A stretch of 64,000 nucleotides of DNA from Dehalococcoidia bacterium (GTDB taxonomy: Bacteria; Chloroflexota; Dehalococcoidia; Tepidiformales; Tepidiformaceae): positions 34,191 through 98,190 of the forward strand of contig JAJEIT010000026.1 of assembly GCA_022827945.1 (NCBI GenBank). The letters are read 5' to 3'. This document shows, piece after piece, positions 30,971-39,358 of the stretch; within the stretch, counting starts at the first letter, position 1, and the number at the start of each line of letters is the position of its first letter. The translations under genes and the position numbers were made by a program. The notes beneath the pieces are model-generated. The model saw nothing but the letters and a program-made list of their open reading frames with translations. It had not been told where the DNA came from and did no database searches.

Positions 30971-32644
30971 CTACCCCAGGTACGCCGACCCCGACCGACG
31001 GCCCTTCGGGTCCGTCAGCACGTTCACCAGCGCGACCGTGTCCGCCGCCAGCGCCTCCTGCACCGCCGGTATGATGTCCGCCGGATCCTCGACGCGGCGC
31101 GCCCAGCCGCCCACCATCTCCACCGTCTTCTCGTAGGCGACGGGGAGGAGGGCGGCGATGGGGGGCGCGTCCGGCGCGAACGTCCGATCCTGGATCGAGT
31201 GCCCCGCGATGCCCCCGTTGTTTGACACGACGATGACGACGTTGCACCCGATGCGCGCCGCCGTCTCCACCTCCATGGCCGCGGCGCCGAAGGCGTAGTC
31301 GCCGAGCACCGCCACCACCTGCTGGTCCGGCCGCGCCAGCTTCGCCCCGATCGCGTACGGGAGGCCCGTGCCCATGCAGCCCGTCGTGCCCGAGTTGAGT
31401 CGCAGCCGCGACCCGAAGCTGGGCATGACCGCCCGCGCGACGCCCATCGTCAGCTCCGCGTCGACCGTTACAGTCGCATCCCGGTCGAGGCAGTCGCGCA
31501 CGTCGCGGAGCAGGCGGAAGTGGTTGATGGGCACCTCGTCCGAGGCCATCGCCTCCGCCGAGCCCGCCTCGTTCCGGTCGCGCGCTTCCTGCAGCGTGCC
31601 GACCCAGTCGCTGCTCGCGGTGCGCAGGCTGCGCCCGTCGAGCAGCCCGTTGAGCTGGTCCACGGCGACTGCGCAGTCCGCCACGATGCCGACCTCGACG
31701 TCCGCGCCGCTGTAGAACTCCTCCGCCACGATGTCGATATGCGCCAGGCGCGCTCCTTCGGCGAAGCGCGGCGGCTTCCCGAACTGGAACACCCAGTTGA
31801 AGCGCCCCCCGACCATGAGCACCGCGTCCGCCCCGCCCAGCGCCGCCGAGCGCGCCGCGTTCATGAACATCGGGTGGTCGTCGGGGATCGCGCCCCGCCC
31901 CATCGGCGACGACACGAACGGGATGCCCCGGTCGACGAGCCGCTGCAGCGGCAGCCCCGCCTCCGCCCAGCCCGCGCCCTTCCCCATGATGACGAGCGGC
32001 CGCTCCGCCTCCGCCAGCATGTCCGCGACCGCTTCGAGGGCGGCCGGGTCCGGGTGGGGCCGCGAGATCTCGGGCTCGCTCGTCCGCCACTCAACGTTCT
32101 CTTCCTCGAACGGGGTGCGGATCAGCTCAGCGGGGAAGTCTAGGTAGACCGCCCCGGGGCGCCCGTTCAGGGCGCGCCCCAGCGCGAGGTGCACGTACTC
32201 GGCGATGCGCGCCTGGCTGTCGACCTGCGTCGCCCACTTGCACGCGGGCGCCGCGAACGCGACCTGGTCCGCCTCCTGGAAGGCGCCCAGCCCGCGCTGG
32301 TTGCCCGCCGAGGAGCCGCCCAGCACCACCAGTGGCATCGCGCTCTCCGTCGCCACGTACATCGGCGTGACCGCGTTCGTCAGCGCCGGCCCCGACCCGA
32401 CCACGAGCACCCCCGGCTTCCCCCGCGCCCAGCCCCAGGCCGAGGCGGCGAAGCCCGCCGACACCTCGTGCCGGCAGTTCACCACCGTGATCCCCTCCCG
32501 CTCCATCGCCGCCATGACCTCGATCATGGGTCCCGCCACCACCCCGAAGGCCGTGTCGATGCCGGCCGCTTTCAGCTGCCGCGCGATGATCTGTCCGCCG
32601 TTCAGTTCTGCCACGCCGTGCCCTCCGCTTGAGGTGGCCGCCAT
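30971..32644 (-). CDS. Thiamine pyrophosphate-dependent enzyme (2-hydroxyacyl-CoA lyase/oxalyl-CoA decarboxylase-like)
   Basis: A 557-residue TPP enzyme with the acetolactate synthase-like three-domain layout. Glu60 (NCRHEVSAGFAA) is the TPP-activating Glu, GSGPALTNAV is in the PYR domain, and GDYAFGAAAMEVETA…VIVVSNNGGI is the TPP/Mg motif. VGGRFNWVFQFGKPP resembles the CoA-binding linker of oxalyl-CoA decarboxylase and 2-hydroxyacyl-CoA lyase rather than acetolactate synthase. It would cleave or decarboxylate a 2-hydroxy- or 2-oxoacyl-CoA. It lies 16 bp upstream of the AhpD-like gene in the same direction. Confidence 0.87.
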   Translation of the reverse strand: MAATSSGGHGVAELNGGQIIARQLKAAGIDTAFGVVAGPMIEVMAAMEREGITVVNCRHEVSAGFAASAWGWARGKPGVLVVGSGPALTNAVTPMYVATESAMPLVVLGGSSAGNQRGLGAFQEADQVAFAAPACKWATQVDSQARIAEYVHLALGRALNGRPGAVYLDFPAELIRTPFEEENVEWRTSEPEISRPHPDPAALEAVADMLAEAERPLVIMGKGAGWAEAGLPLQRLVDRGIPFVSSPMGRGAIPDDHPMFMNAARSAALGGADAVLMVGGRFNWVFQFGKPPRFAEGARLAHIDIVAEEFYSGADVEVGIVADCAVAVDQLNGLLDGRSLRTASSDWVGTLQEARDRNEAGSAEAMASDEVPINHFRLLRDVRDCLDRDATVTVDAELTMGVARAVMPSFGSRLRLNSGTTGCMGTGLPYAIGAKLARPDQQVVAVLGDYAFGAAAMEVETAARIGCNVVIVVSNNGGIAGHSIQDRTFAPDAPPIAALLPVAYEKTVEMVGGWARRVEDPADIIPAVQEALAADTVALVNVLTDPKGRRSGSAYLG

Positions 32645-32716
32645 CGTACGCCCCGCGCGGGGCCGCCCGCCGGGAGCCTACAATCGGGCGCCGCGACCGC
32701 GGCCAGGGGGACGCTC

Positions 32717-33478
32717 ATGGACCGGCTCGAAGGAAAGGTCGCGCTCGTAACGGGAGCAGGTTCGGGGATCGGCAGGGCCTCGTCCCTGCGCTTCGCCGCC
32801 GAGGGCGCCGCCGTCATGTGCGTCGACCTCGACGAAGCCTCCGCCCAGGCCACCGCCGCCACCATCGCCGAGGGCGGGGGCTCCAGCGCCGCCCTCCAGG
32901 TCAATGTCACCGAGGAGGAGGCGGTCAGGGCCGCCTGCGAGGAGACGGCCCGCGAGCTCGGCGGCCTCGACGTGCTCTACAACAACGCCGGCATCGGCCG
33001 CGCCGAGTGGGACCTCACCATCGCCGTCAACCTGAGCGGCGTCTACTACGGCCTTCGCCACGGCGGCGCGCTCATGGCCGAGCGCGGCGGCGGCGCCATC
33101 ATCAGCACCGCCTCGATCGCGGGACTCGTCGGCCTCGTCAGCAGCCGCGTCACCGAGTTCCCGCCCGTCGACGGCTCCGGCGCCTACATCGCCGCCAAGC
33201 ACGGCGTCGTCGGCCTGACGCGCCAGTTCGCCCTCATCTACGCGGACCACGGCGTCCGCGTGAACGCGATCGCGCCCGGCTACATCCGCACGCCCATGAT
33301 CCAGGACGCCCTGCAGGAAGACGAGGGAGCCTCCGGCTTCCTCGAGTCGCTGCACCCGCTGGGCCGCCTCGGCGAACCCGAGGAGATCGCCGCCGCCGCC
33401 GCCTTCCTCGCCAGCGACGACGCCTCCTTCATCACCGGCATCACCCTCCCGGTCGACGGCGGCTACACCGCGCGCTAG
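32717..33478 (+). CDS. SDR family NAD(P)-dependent oxidoreductase
   Basis: A 253-residue classical short-chain dehydrogenase. The cofactor motif TGAGSGIG is at residues 12-19 and NNAG follows; the active site has a Ser in ISTASIAG and Tyr157-x3-Lys161 (SGAYIAAKHG); PGYIRTPM is the conserved C-terminal loop. An Asp in VDLDEAS after strand 2 suggests NAD preference. It starts a plus-strand run with the thiolase and DUF35 genes, so it may act in the same acyl-CoA degradation pathway. Confidence 0.92.
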   Translation: MDRLEGKVALVTGAGSGIGRASSLRFAAEGAAVMCVDLDEASAQATAATIAEGGGSSAALQVNVTEEEAVRAACEETARELGGLDVLYNNAGIGRAEWDLTIAVNLSGVYYGLRHGGALMAERGGGAIISTASIAGLVGLVSSRVTEFPPVDGSGAYIAAKHGVVGLTRQFALIYADHGVRVNAIAPGYIRTPMIQDALQEDEGASGFLESLHPLGRLGEPEEIAAAAAFLASDDASFITGITLPVDGGYTAR

Positions 33479-33540
33479 GGGCGAGCACCGCCCGGCCTGC
33501 CCCGCTAGACTGCGCCGGAATCCGCCAGGGAGCGTGCTCC

Positions 33541-34791
33541 ATGACCGCTGATGTCGACGCGACTGCCCCCAAGTACCTGCGCGACAAGTACGCCATCATC
33601 GGCGTTGGCGAGACCACCTACACCCGTGGCTCGAACCTCACCACGCGCGCGCTCGGCACCTGGGCCGTCAAGAACGCGATGGAGGACGCGGGCATCCCCG
33701 CCTCCGAAGTCGACGGCATGATGTCGTACTCGAACAACGACTCCACCCCCTCTCCCATGATCGCCGGCGACCTCGGCATCCGCCTCAACTTCTACATGGA
33801 CGTCTACGGCGGCGGCTCCAGCAGCGAGGCGCTTATCGGCCTCGCCATCGGCGCCATCGAGGCGGGGATGTGCAACACCGTCGTCGTCTTCCGCTCGATG
33901 AACGGCTACTCCCAGGTCCGCATCGGCGGCACCGGCGTGCGCGCGGCCGCGCCCATCGGCGGGGACGCCGTTCACACGGCGCCGTACGGCTGGCTCAGTG
34001 CCGGCCAGAACTTCAGCCCCAGCTTCATGCGCCACATGTACGACTACGGCACCACGCCCGAGCAGGTCGCCATGGTCAAGGTCATCCACAGCGAGCACGC
34101 CTCCAACAACCCCAAGGCCTACTACAAGCAGCGCCTCACCGTGGACGACGTCCTCAACAGCCGCATGATCGTGAAGCCCCTCCACCTCCTCGACTGCTGC
34201 GTCGAGACCGACAACGCCACCGCCGTGATCGTCACCCGCGCCGAGCGCGCCTACGACTACCGCAACACCCCCGCCCGCATCCTTGGCGTGGCCGGGCGCG
34301 TCTGCAAGCCGCGCATCGACATGCACTTCCAGCACGGCCCCATCTCGACCGTCGCCGGCTACTACATCAAGGACATCATCTGGCCCAACGCCGGCGTCGG
34401 GCCGGAGGACATCGACCTCACCGGCGCCTACGACGCCTTCACCTTCACCTCCATGCTCCAGCTCGAGGACTACGGCTTCTGCAAGAAGGGCGAGGGCGGC
34501 GACTACGTCAGCAGCGGCATCATGCGGCTCGGCAACGAGCGCCCCAACAACACCAGCGGCGGCCACCTCTGCGAGGGCTACACCCACGGCATGAACATGA
34601 TCATCGAGAACGTGCGCCAGCTCCGCGGCGAGGTCGACGACTACTGCCCCGTCGACGACCAGGGCCGCAGGCAGCACACCTTCGACTATTCCGGCGGGGC
34701 CTGCCGTCAGGTGCCCGACGCCAACATCTCCATGAACCTCGGCTGGGCGATGCCGGGCACCGGCTCGTCCATGGTGATGAGGAAGGGATAG
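33541..34791 (+). CDS. Thiolase-fold acetyl-CoA acetyltransferase-like protein (SCP2 type) lacking the catalytic Cys
   Basis: A 416-residue thiolase-fold protein of the lipid-transfer/SCP-x group: KYAIIGVGETTYTRG at the N-terminus, VYGGGSSSEALIGLAIGAIEAG at the nucleophile region, and NTSGGHLCEGYTHGMN near the C-terminus. Alignment with the paralogue at 60777-61913 places Ser93 where that protein has Cys79, so the usual acylation Cys is absent. Such proteins pair with DUF35 proteins, here the next gene four bases downstream, and act on steroid or acyl-CoA side chains, often as aldolases rather than thiolases. Confidence 0.88.
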   Translation: MTADVDATAPKYLRDKYAIIGVGETTYTRGSNLTTRALGTWAVKNAMEDAGIPASEVDGMMSYSNNDSTPSPMIAGDLGIRLNFYMDVYGGGSSSEALIGLAIGAIEAGMCNTVVVFRSMNGYSQVRIGGTGVRAAAPIGGDAVHTAPYGWLSAGQNFSPSFMRHMYDYGTTPEQVAMVKVIHSEHASNNPKAYYKQRLTVDDVLNSRMIVKPLHLLDCCVETDNATAVIVTRAERAYDYRNTPARILGVAGRVCKPRIDMHFQHGPISTVAGYYIKDIIWPNAGVGPEDIDLTGAYDAFTFTSMLQLEDYGFCKKGEGGDYVSSGIMRLGNERPNNTSGGHLCEGYTHGMNMIIENVRQLRGEVDDYCPVDDQGRRQHTFDYSGGACRQVPDANISMNLGWAMPGTGSSMVMRKG

Positions 34792-34795
34792 CGCA

Positions 34796-35326
34796 ATGCC
34801 TCAAGGCGAATACCGCGGCATGAACCTCACCATCCTCGATATCGACCACGAGAACGTGGCCTACTTCGGCCACTGCGCCGAGCACGACTTCCACCTGCAG
34901 AAGTGCACCGCCTGCGGCCTCCTGCGCTATCCGCCCGGGACCGCCTGCCCCTGGTGCCAGAACCGCGAGTTCGAGTGGACGCCCGTCGAGGCCAGGGGAA
35001 CCGTGCACTCCTACGGCGAGGTCCACCAGGCCATCCAGACCCAGTTCCGCGAGCACGCGCCCTACATGATCCTCATCGTCGACCTCGATACCCAGAAGGG
35101 AGAGCCGTCGGAGCACGAGGCCCTCCGCGTCGCCGGCAACCTCGTCACCCCCGACGGCGAGCTCGCGCCGCCCGAGCTCGTGAAGCAGGTCGGGATCGGT
35201 AGCCGAATGCGCATGGTCTTCGCGGACGTCGCCGACGGCCTCGCCCTGCCCATGTGGACCCTCGACGAAGAAGCCGAGCAGCCCGACGAACCGTGGCGCT
35301 ACCCGCAGGAGTACAACGGGGTCTAG
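34796..35326 (+). CDS. DUF35 Zn-ribbon/OB-fold protein
   Basis: A 176-residue partner protein. The rubredoxin-like zinc ribbon is CTACGLLRYPPGTACPWC (CxxC…CxxC) followed by an OB fold (GTVHSYGEVHQ, VGIGSRMRMVF). DUF35 proteins form complexes with thiolase-fold or enoyl-CoA hydratase partners and bind acyl-CoA. It follows the thiolase-like gene at four bases, the same arrangement as the pair at 60777-62332. The N-terminal 30 residues before the ribbon are longer than usual, so a later start at the internal ATG (Met9) is possible. Confidence 0.9.
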   Translation: MPQGEYRGMNLTILDIDHENVAYFGHCAEHDFHLQKCTACGLLRYPPGTACPWCQNREFEWTPVEARGTVHSYGEVHQAIQTQFREHAPYMILIVDLDTQKGEPSEHEALRVAGNLVTPDGELAPPELVKQVGIGSRMRMVFADVADGLALPMWTLDEEAEQPDEPWRYPQEYNGV

Positions 35327-35410
35327 CGCAGGCCCCTGTCGGGGGCGGCGCTCCCGCCGGAGGAAGCGCACAATGAGCACGACACCGCTACCCGGGCAGG
35401 CCCAGAAGAC

Positions 35411-36682
35411 ATGCTGAGCGCGAACGACAACGAGCTGCTGACCCGCACCGGACCGGGGACGCCCATGGGCGACCTCTTCCGGAGATTCTGGGTACCCGTG
35501 CTCATCGCCACGGAGCTGCCTGGGCCCGACTGTCCGCCCGTGCGCGTCGGCGTGCTCGGCGAGGAGCTCGTCGCCTTCCGCGACACGAACGGCACCGTCG
35601 GCCTCATCGAGGGGCGCTGCCCGCACCGTCGCGCCGAGCTGTTCTGGGGCCGCAACGAGGAGTGCGGCCTGCGCTGCGTCTACCACGGCTGGAAGTTCGA
35701 CGTCGACGGCAACTGCGTCGACATGCCTTCCGAGCCGCCCGAGTCCCAGTTCCGGGAGAAGGTCGGGATCGCCGCCTACCCCACCCGCGAGTGGGGCGGC
35801 TACATCTGGGCTTACCTGGGCCCGCCCGACCTGCCCCCTCCGGAGCTGCCCGACTTTGAGTGGGCGCACGTCCCCGAGAGCCGTCGCTACGTCTCCAAGA
35901 AGCTCCAGCAGTGCAACTGGGCGCAGTCGCTCGAGGGCGCCATCGACACCGCCCACTTCTCCTTCCTCCATATGCTCGTCGGCGAGCTCCCCCCGGACGC
36001 GCCGAAGGCCCTCCGCTACATGAAGGCCGACGGCTCGCCGAAGTTCACCATCCGCCCCACCGACGCCGGCTTCGTCATCGGGGGCGCACGTTTCGCCGAG
36101 GAGGACAGCTTCTACTGGCGCATCACCCAGTTCCTCGTCCCCAACCACAGCCTCGCCCCCGGAGCCGAGCGCGGCCAGAACATCAACGGCCAGACCTGGG
36201 TCCCCATCGACGACCACAGCTGCTGGATCTACACCTACACCTGGAACCCCGACCGCCCCATCACCGAAGAGGAGCTGGCCATCATCAAGGGCGGCAAGGC
36301 CAGCATTCACTCCATCGTCGACGAGCACTACCACCCCATCCGCAACCGCGACAACGACTACCTCATCGACCGCGAGGCCCAGCGCACATCCAGCTACACC
36401 GGCGTGCAGGGCATCTCCGAGCAGGACGCCTGCATCCAGGACAGCCAGGGGCCCATCTACGACCGCACGCAGGAGCACCTGGGTACGACCGACGTCGCCA
36501 TCATCGAGTTCCGCCGCATGATGCTGCGCATGGCCCGCAACCTGCTCGAGGGCCAGGAGCCCGCCGAGGCCCGCAACGGGCGCGCCTACTGGGTACGCTC
36601 CGGCGCGGAGGTCGCCCCCCGCACCACCTCCTTCGACGAGGTCGCCGCCGACCGCACGGCGGCTGGAGAAGCAGGCCCCTAG
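35411..36682 (+). CDS. Rieske non-haem iron oxygenase alpha subunit
   Basis: A 423-residue ring-hydroxylating oxygenase. The Rieske [2Fe-2S] ligands are Cys70-x-His72 (RCPHRRAE) and Cys89-x2-His92 (CVYHGWKF). The mononuclear iron site is Asp179, His182 and His187 in EGAIDTAHFSFLH. Organisation resembles phthalate 4,5-dioxygenase-like oxygenases. It would hydroxylate or demethylate an aromatic or related substrate using a separate reductase, which is not in the window. It follows the SDR-thiolase-DUF35 genes with an 84 bp gap. Confidence 0.92.
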   Translation: MLSANDNELLTRTGPGTPMGDLFRRFWVPVLIATELPGPDCPPVRVGVLGEELVAFRDTNGTVGLIEGRCPHRRAELFWGRNEECGLRCVYHGWKFDVDGNCVDMPSEPPESQFREKVGIAAYPTREWGGYIWAYLGPPDLPPPELPDFEWAHVPESRRYVSKKLQQCNWAQSLEGAIDTAHFSFLHMLVGELPPDAPKALRYMKADGSPKFTIRPTDAGFVIGGARFAEEDSFYWRITQFLVPNHSLAPGAERGQNINGQTWVPIDDHSCWIYTYTWNPDRPITEEELAIIKGGKASIHSIVDEHYHPIRNRDNDYLIDREAQRTSSYTGVQGISEQDACIQDSQGPIYDRTQEHLGTTDVAIIEFRRMMLRMARNLLEGQEPAEARNGRAYWVRSGAEVAPRTTSFDEVAADRTAAGEAGP

Positions 36683-37101
36683 GGCATCGCCAGCGGCGCG
36701 ACCGCCACCTCGATGTCGGACACCGATCGATCAAGTTCGATGTCGCTCGTGGTCGTGTAGAGCAGTTCGCCCTCGTGCCGGACCGCTACCCAGATCTCGT
36801 GCGCGGCCCCGGGCGTCAGCCGGTCGGTCCGGTAGGTCACGTTGAACTCGACGGGCAGGGTGCTTGCGTCCTCGATCACCTGCCGTCCTACCGCGATCGC
36901 CAGCGAGTCCTCACCGGACACGTCAACCAGCACGACCTCGACGCACGCGCCTACCGGGAGCTCGACCTCTCCTTCCAGGTACCGCACGGTGCCGGTAATC
37001 GAGTCGACGTCGCTATCGGCGAAGACGACCGTCAGGAGCAGGGCCGGGACCGTCATCACGATCAGGGCGCTCGTCGACAGCAGCAGAGCAGGCTTCCACA
37101 T
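36679..37101 (-). CDS. YbaY/YscW-type domain protein, membrane-anchored
   Basis: A 140-residue protein. After a hydrophobic N-terminal signal or anchor (LLLSTSALIVMTVPALLLTVV), the domain ITGTVRYLEGEVELPVGACVEVVLVDVS is typical of the YbaY/YscW lipoprotein family (PF09619), with two beta-sandwich halves. There is no lipobox Cys. The ATG at 37101 is chosen because GGGAGGAG lies upstream and an upstream start at 37158 only adds a basic extension. Its role is unknown; relatives bind or chaperone envelope proteins. It overlaps the Rieske gene end by four bases, convergently. Confidence 0.78.
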   Translation of the reverse strand: MWKPALLLSTSALIVMTVPALLLTVVFADSDVDSITGTVRYLEGEVELPVGACVEVVLVDVSGEDSLAIAVGRQVIEDASTLPVEFNVTYRTDRLTPGAAHEIWVAVRHEGELLYTTTSDIELDRSVSDIEVAVAPLAMP

Positions 37102-37235
37102 GGCACTCCTCCCGATCCACCGTACAAGGTCTCGGGAGGGCGTTGTGCCGGCTGCCAAGGAGTGGCGTGGGCGCGCTCACGCGCTCCTAACCTGGGCTTA
37201 ACCGGGATGGCGAGAAGGCAGGCCGCAGGGCTCCG

Positions 37236-37991
37236 CTAGCCGCCCCGCGCCGCCTGCAGATCGGCTCGCGCGGCGACGCGCATGCCGCCCTGGTCGCTGC
37301 TGATCGTCACGAGCTGGAAGCCCGCCGCCGCGTGCTTCGCCGCGAGCTGCGCGTTCGCGTGGATGCCCGCGATCACGCCGTGCGCCTTGCACGCCTCGGC
37401 GATGCGCACGCGCTCCTGCTCGAAGCGGCCGCCGTTGTCCATCCCCGGCGGCAGCCCCAGCGTGATGCTCAGGTCCGCGGGGCCGACGTAGACCGCGTCG
37501 ATGCCCGGCACCGAGAGGATGTCGTCGAGGTTGTCGAGCGCCTGCTCCGTCTCGATCATCGGGATGCACGCGACTTCCGCGTTCGCGTGCGCGAAGTAGT
37601 CCCCGCCCGCGTACATCGTGGCCCGCAGGGGGCCGAAGCTGCGGCTCCCCTCCGGGTGGTAGCGGCAGGCCGCGACCGCCGCCTGCGCCTCTTCCACGCT
37701 GTTCACCATGGGGATGATCACCCCCATCGCGCCTGCGTCCAGCATCTTCATGATGATGCCCGGCTCGTTCCAGGGAACGCGCACGAACGGCATCGTCTCG
37801 CGCGTGCTGATCGCCTGCAGCATCGTCAACGCCGTCTGGTAGTCGATGCCCCCGTGCTGCATGTCGATGCAGACGTAGTCGAACGCCTCCGTCGCCATGA
37901 TCTCGGCGCTGAGGGAGCTGGGCAGCGAGAGCCACCCCCCGAGGGCGACCTCACCGGCCCGCCAGCGCGCCTTCACCGTGTTCTCACGCAT
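37236..37991 (-). CDS. HpcH/HpaI aldolase family protein
   Basis: A 251-residue class II aldolase: FDYVCIDMQHGGID (His base and Asp), FVRVPWNEPG with the pyruvate-binding Arg, GAMGVIIPMVNSVEEA, IPMIETEQALDN with the metal-ligand Glu, and VYVGPADLSITLG with the metal-ligand Asp. It matches 2,4-dihydroxyhept-2-ene-1,7-dioate/4-hydroxy-2-oxovalerate-type aldolases that split off pyruvate. It is the last clearly chromosomal gene before the lower-GC island. Confidence 0.92.
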   Translation of the reverse strand: MRENTVKARWRAGEVALGGWLSLPSSLSAEIMATEAFDYVCIDMQHGGIDYQTALTMLQAISTRETMPFVRVPWNEPGIIMKMLDAGAMGVIIPMVNSVEEAQAAVAACRYHPEGSRSFGPLRATMYAGGDYFAHANAEVACIPMIETEQALDNLDDILSVPGIDAVYVGPADLSITLGLPPGMDNGGRFEQERVRIAEACKAHGVIAGIHANAQLAAKHAAAGFQLVTISSDQGGMRVAARADLQAARGG

Positions 37992-38009
37992 TGCTACCGC
38001 GCTCCTCTC

Positions 38010-38225
38010 TCACCCACGCCCGCAGCACTTCGCCTCGCGGGCAATGCGCATGCCTGTTCCCAAGGCAAAGCCGAGGGCGTCGTTCCGACTGTCGAAGGGG
38101 CCTTCCCATCCACCGTCTTCCGGTCGTTTCGGGACTCTCCCCAGGTAGTACCGGCAGTTCGCATCGTGGACCAGGGCCGCCGACGTCGGCTTGTCAACGT
38201 TGACCGCCCAACGCGCATCACTCAC
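38010..38225 (-). CDS. Hypothetical small protein with His/Cys pattern
   Basis: A 71-residue protein: WAVNVDKPTSAALVHDANC, a Trp-Glu-Gly-Pro-Phe segment, an SRNDALGFALGTG helix and a C-terminal KCCGRG. The H..C…C C spacing is shared by small proteins scattered in bacterial genomes and suggests one metal site. There is no named family that I can assign. It lies 18 bp upstream of the HpaI-type aldolase gene in the same direction. Confidence 0.62.
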   Translation of the reverse strand: MSDARWAVNVDKPTSAALVHDANCRYYLGRVPKRPEDGGWEGPFDSRNDALGFALGTGMRIAREAKCCGRG

Positions 38226-38932
38226 CGCCTGACTCCCCTTTCACCGACCACGTTCCCGGTTTCCCAATCCGCACCAAACTCTGCGCTACTCATGGGAAGT
38301 GGCATTGCCGCCGCGAGGCGGGTAGTGGCACCCGGACTCGAGAGGATTGGGCTCTGTCGGTCCTACGGTGCCGTTTCTCACAGGCGCACGAACATCGGCA
38401 TGACGGGCGCTCGCGCGAAATGGGGTGTGCCCGGTTTCCACGTTGTGCTGACCTTCTGAGGGTGATCGGGATTGCCCTGGAGACCGCGGCGCATGGGGCC
38501 GATTGAGCGACTCCAGGTCGCACTGCGGGGTCGTCGCTACTTGTAGTCATGACTGCTGCCGCGGGTCGCGACTTTCCATCGTCGCTCATTGCGGCGGAAC
38601 GAGACAGCCCACACCGATGACGGACCGCCTTCGGCTCGGGGTTGGGCACCGAGCAAGGGTTCGGCCATCCGTCATCGGAAGAAAAAGAACATGCCTCCTC
38701 CTAGTGCCAGGAGTTTGTCACGGAGTCCGTTCGTGGCATGGGAAACCACGGCTTGGCACTGCCGACTCATGATGAGATGAGACCGAAGCTCGGGTCAACT
38801 GCTGTGACCCCGGGGCAGCCGATGCTGCCCCTAGATGGCAGCCGGGCCGGTGCAGAGGGCGTCCCCTCGCTGGGGGTCGGGAGCCACCGTCGGACAACCG
38901 CAAGTCGCTGGTGTCGGCAAGCTAGCGCTCCC
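38226..38932. other. Gene-poor stretch at left edge of island
   Basis: About 700 bp with short overlapping ORFs on both strands and none with recognisable protein features, ribosome binding site or codon bias. The base composition is more mixed than in the chromosome to the left. It may hold the decayed left end of the island. I found no repeat matching the right-end junction at 60,737-60,780 by eye. Confidence 0.5.
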
Positions 38933-39358
38933 TTAGAGGACCGCTTCTGCCAGAGCCTCCTTGGCTCGGTACGGACGAACTCCCAGCTCTGCCAGGATTC
39001 TCCGGACCTCCACTCTCCTGTCATAGCCCCGGTCGTAGTGAAGCAGGAGGCCACTGTCCGTACGCATCGCGACGCCGATGAAAGGATAGTCGTCACTATC
39101 GCCGCCAGCAGCTTCAAGGTCGGCAAGCTGGCGCGAGTCGAGAGACCCCGAGAGCCAGGTCATTCGCTGGAGAACCGCCTTGAACCATTCGCCAGTAACG
39201 TCATTGAAGTTGATGTGGCGGCGGTATTCCGCCAGTATGTACCCTTCGTCGTCCATGGCCAGAATGTGTTTCTTTTCTAATATAGTCCGTAAGGCCTTCA
39301 GGTCATGTTCCTCATGTCCTGCCCGACCGATGACGCTCGTGTCAACGACTATTTGCAC
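38933..39358 (-). CDS. PIN-like domain protein, partner of AAA ATPase
   Basis: A 141-residue protein starting MQIVVDTSVIGRAGHEEHD, with the PIN-type first Asp6. Later acidic residues in AMDDEGYILAEYRRHI and LHYDRGYDRR could complete a metal site. Its start overlaps the stop of the AAA ATPase gene by 17 bp, so the two are translationally coupled. A nuclease effector controlled by the ATPase is the natural reading. The family is divergent from VapC and I cannot name it. Confidence 0.72.
   Translation of the reverse strand: MQIVVDTSVIGRAGHEEHDLKALRTILEKKHILAMDDEGYILAEYRRHINFNDVTGEWFKAVLQRMTWLSGSLDSRQLADLEAAGGDSDDYPFIGVAMRTDSGLLLHYDRGYDRRVEVRRILAELGVRPYRAKEALAEAVL

Noticed and set aside
33505..36478. 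Long minus-strand frames opposite the thiolase, DUF35 and Rieske genes
   Set aside because: Val/Ala/Asp-rich antisense shadows of plus-strand genes with intact active-site motifs.
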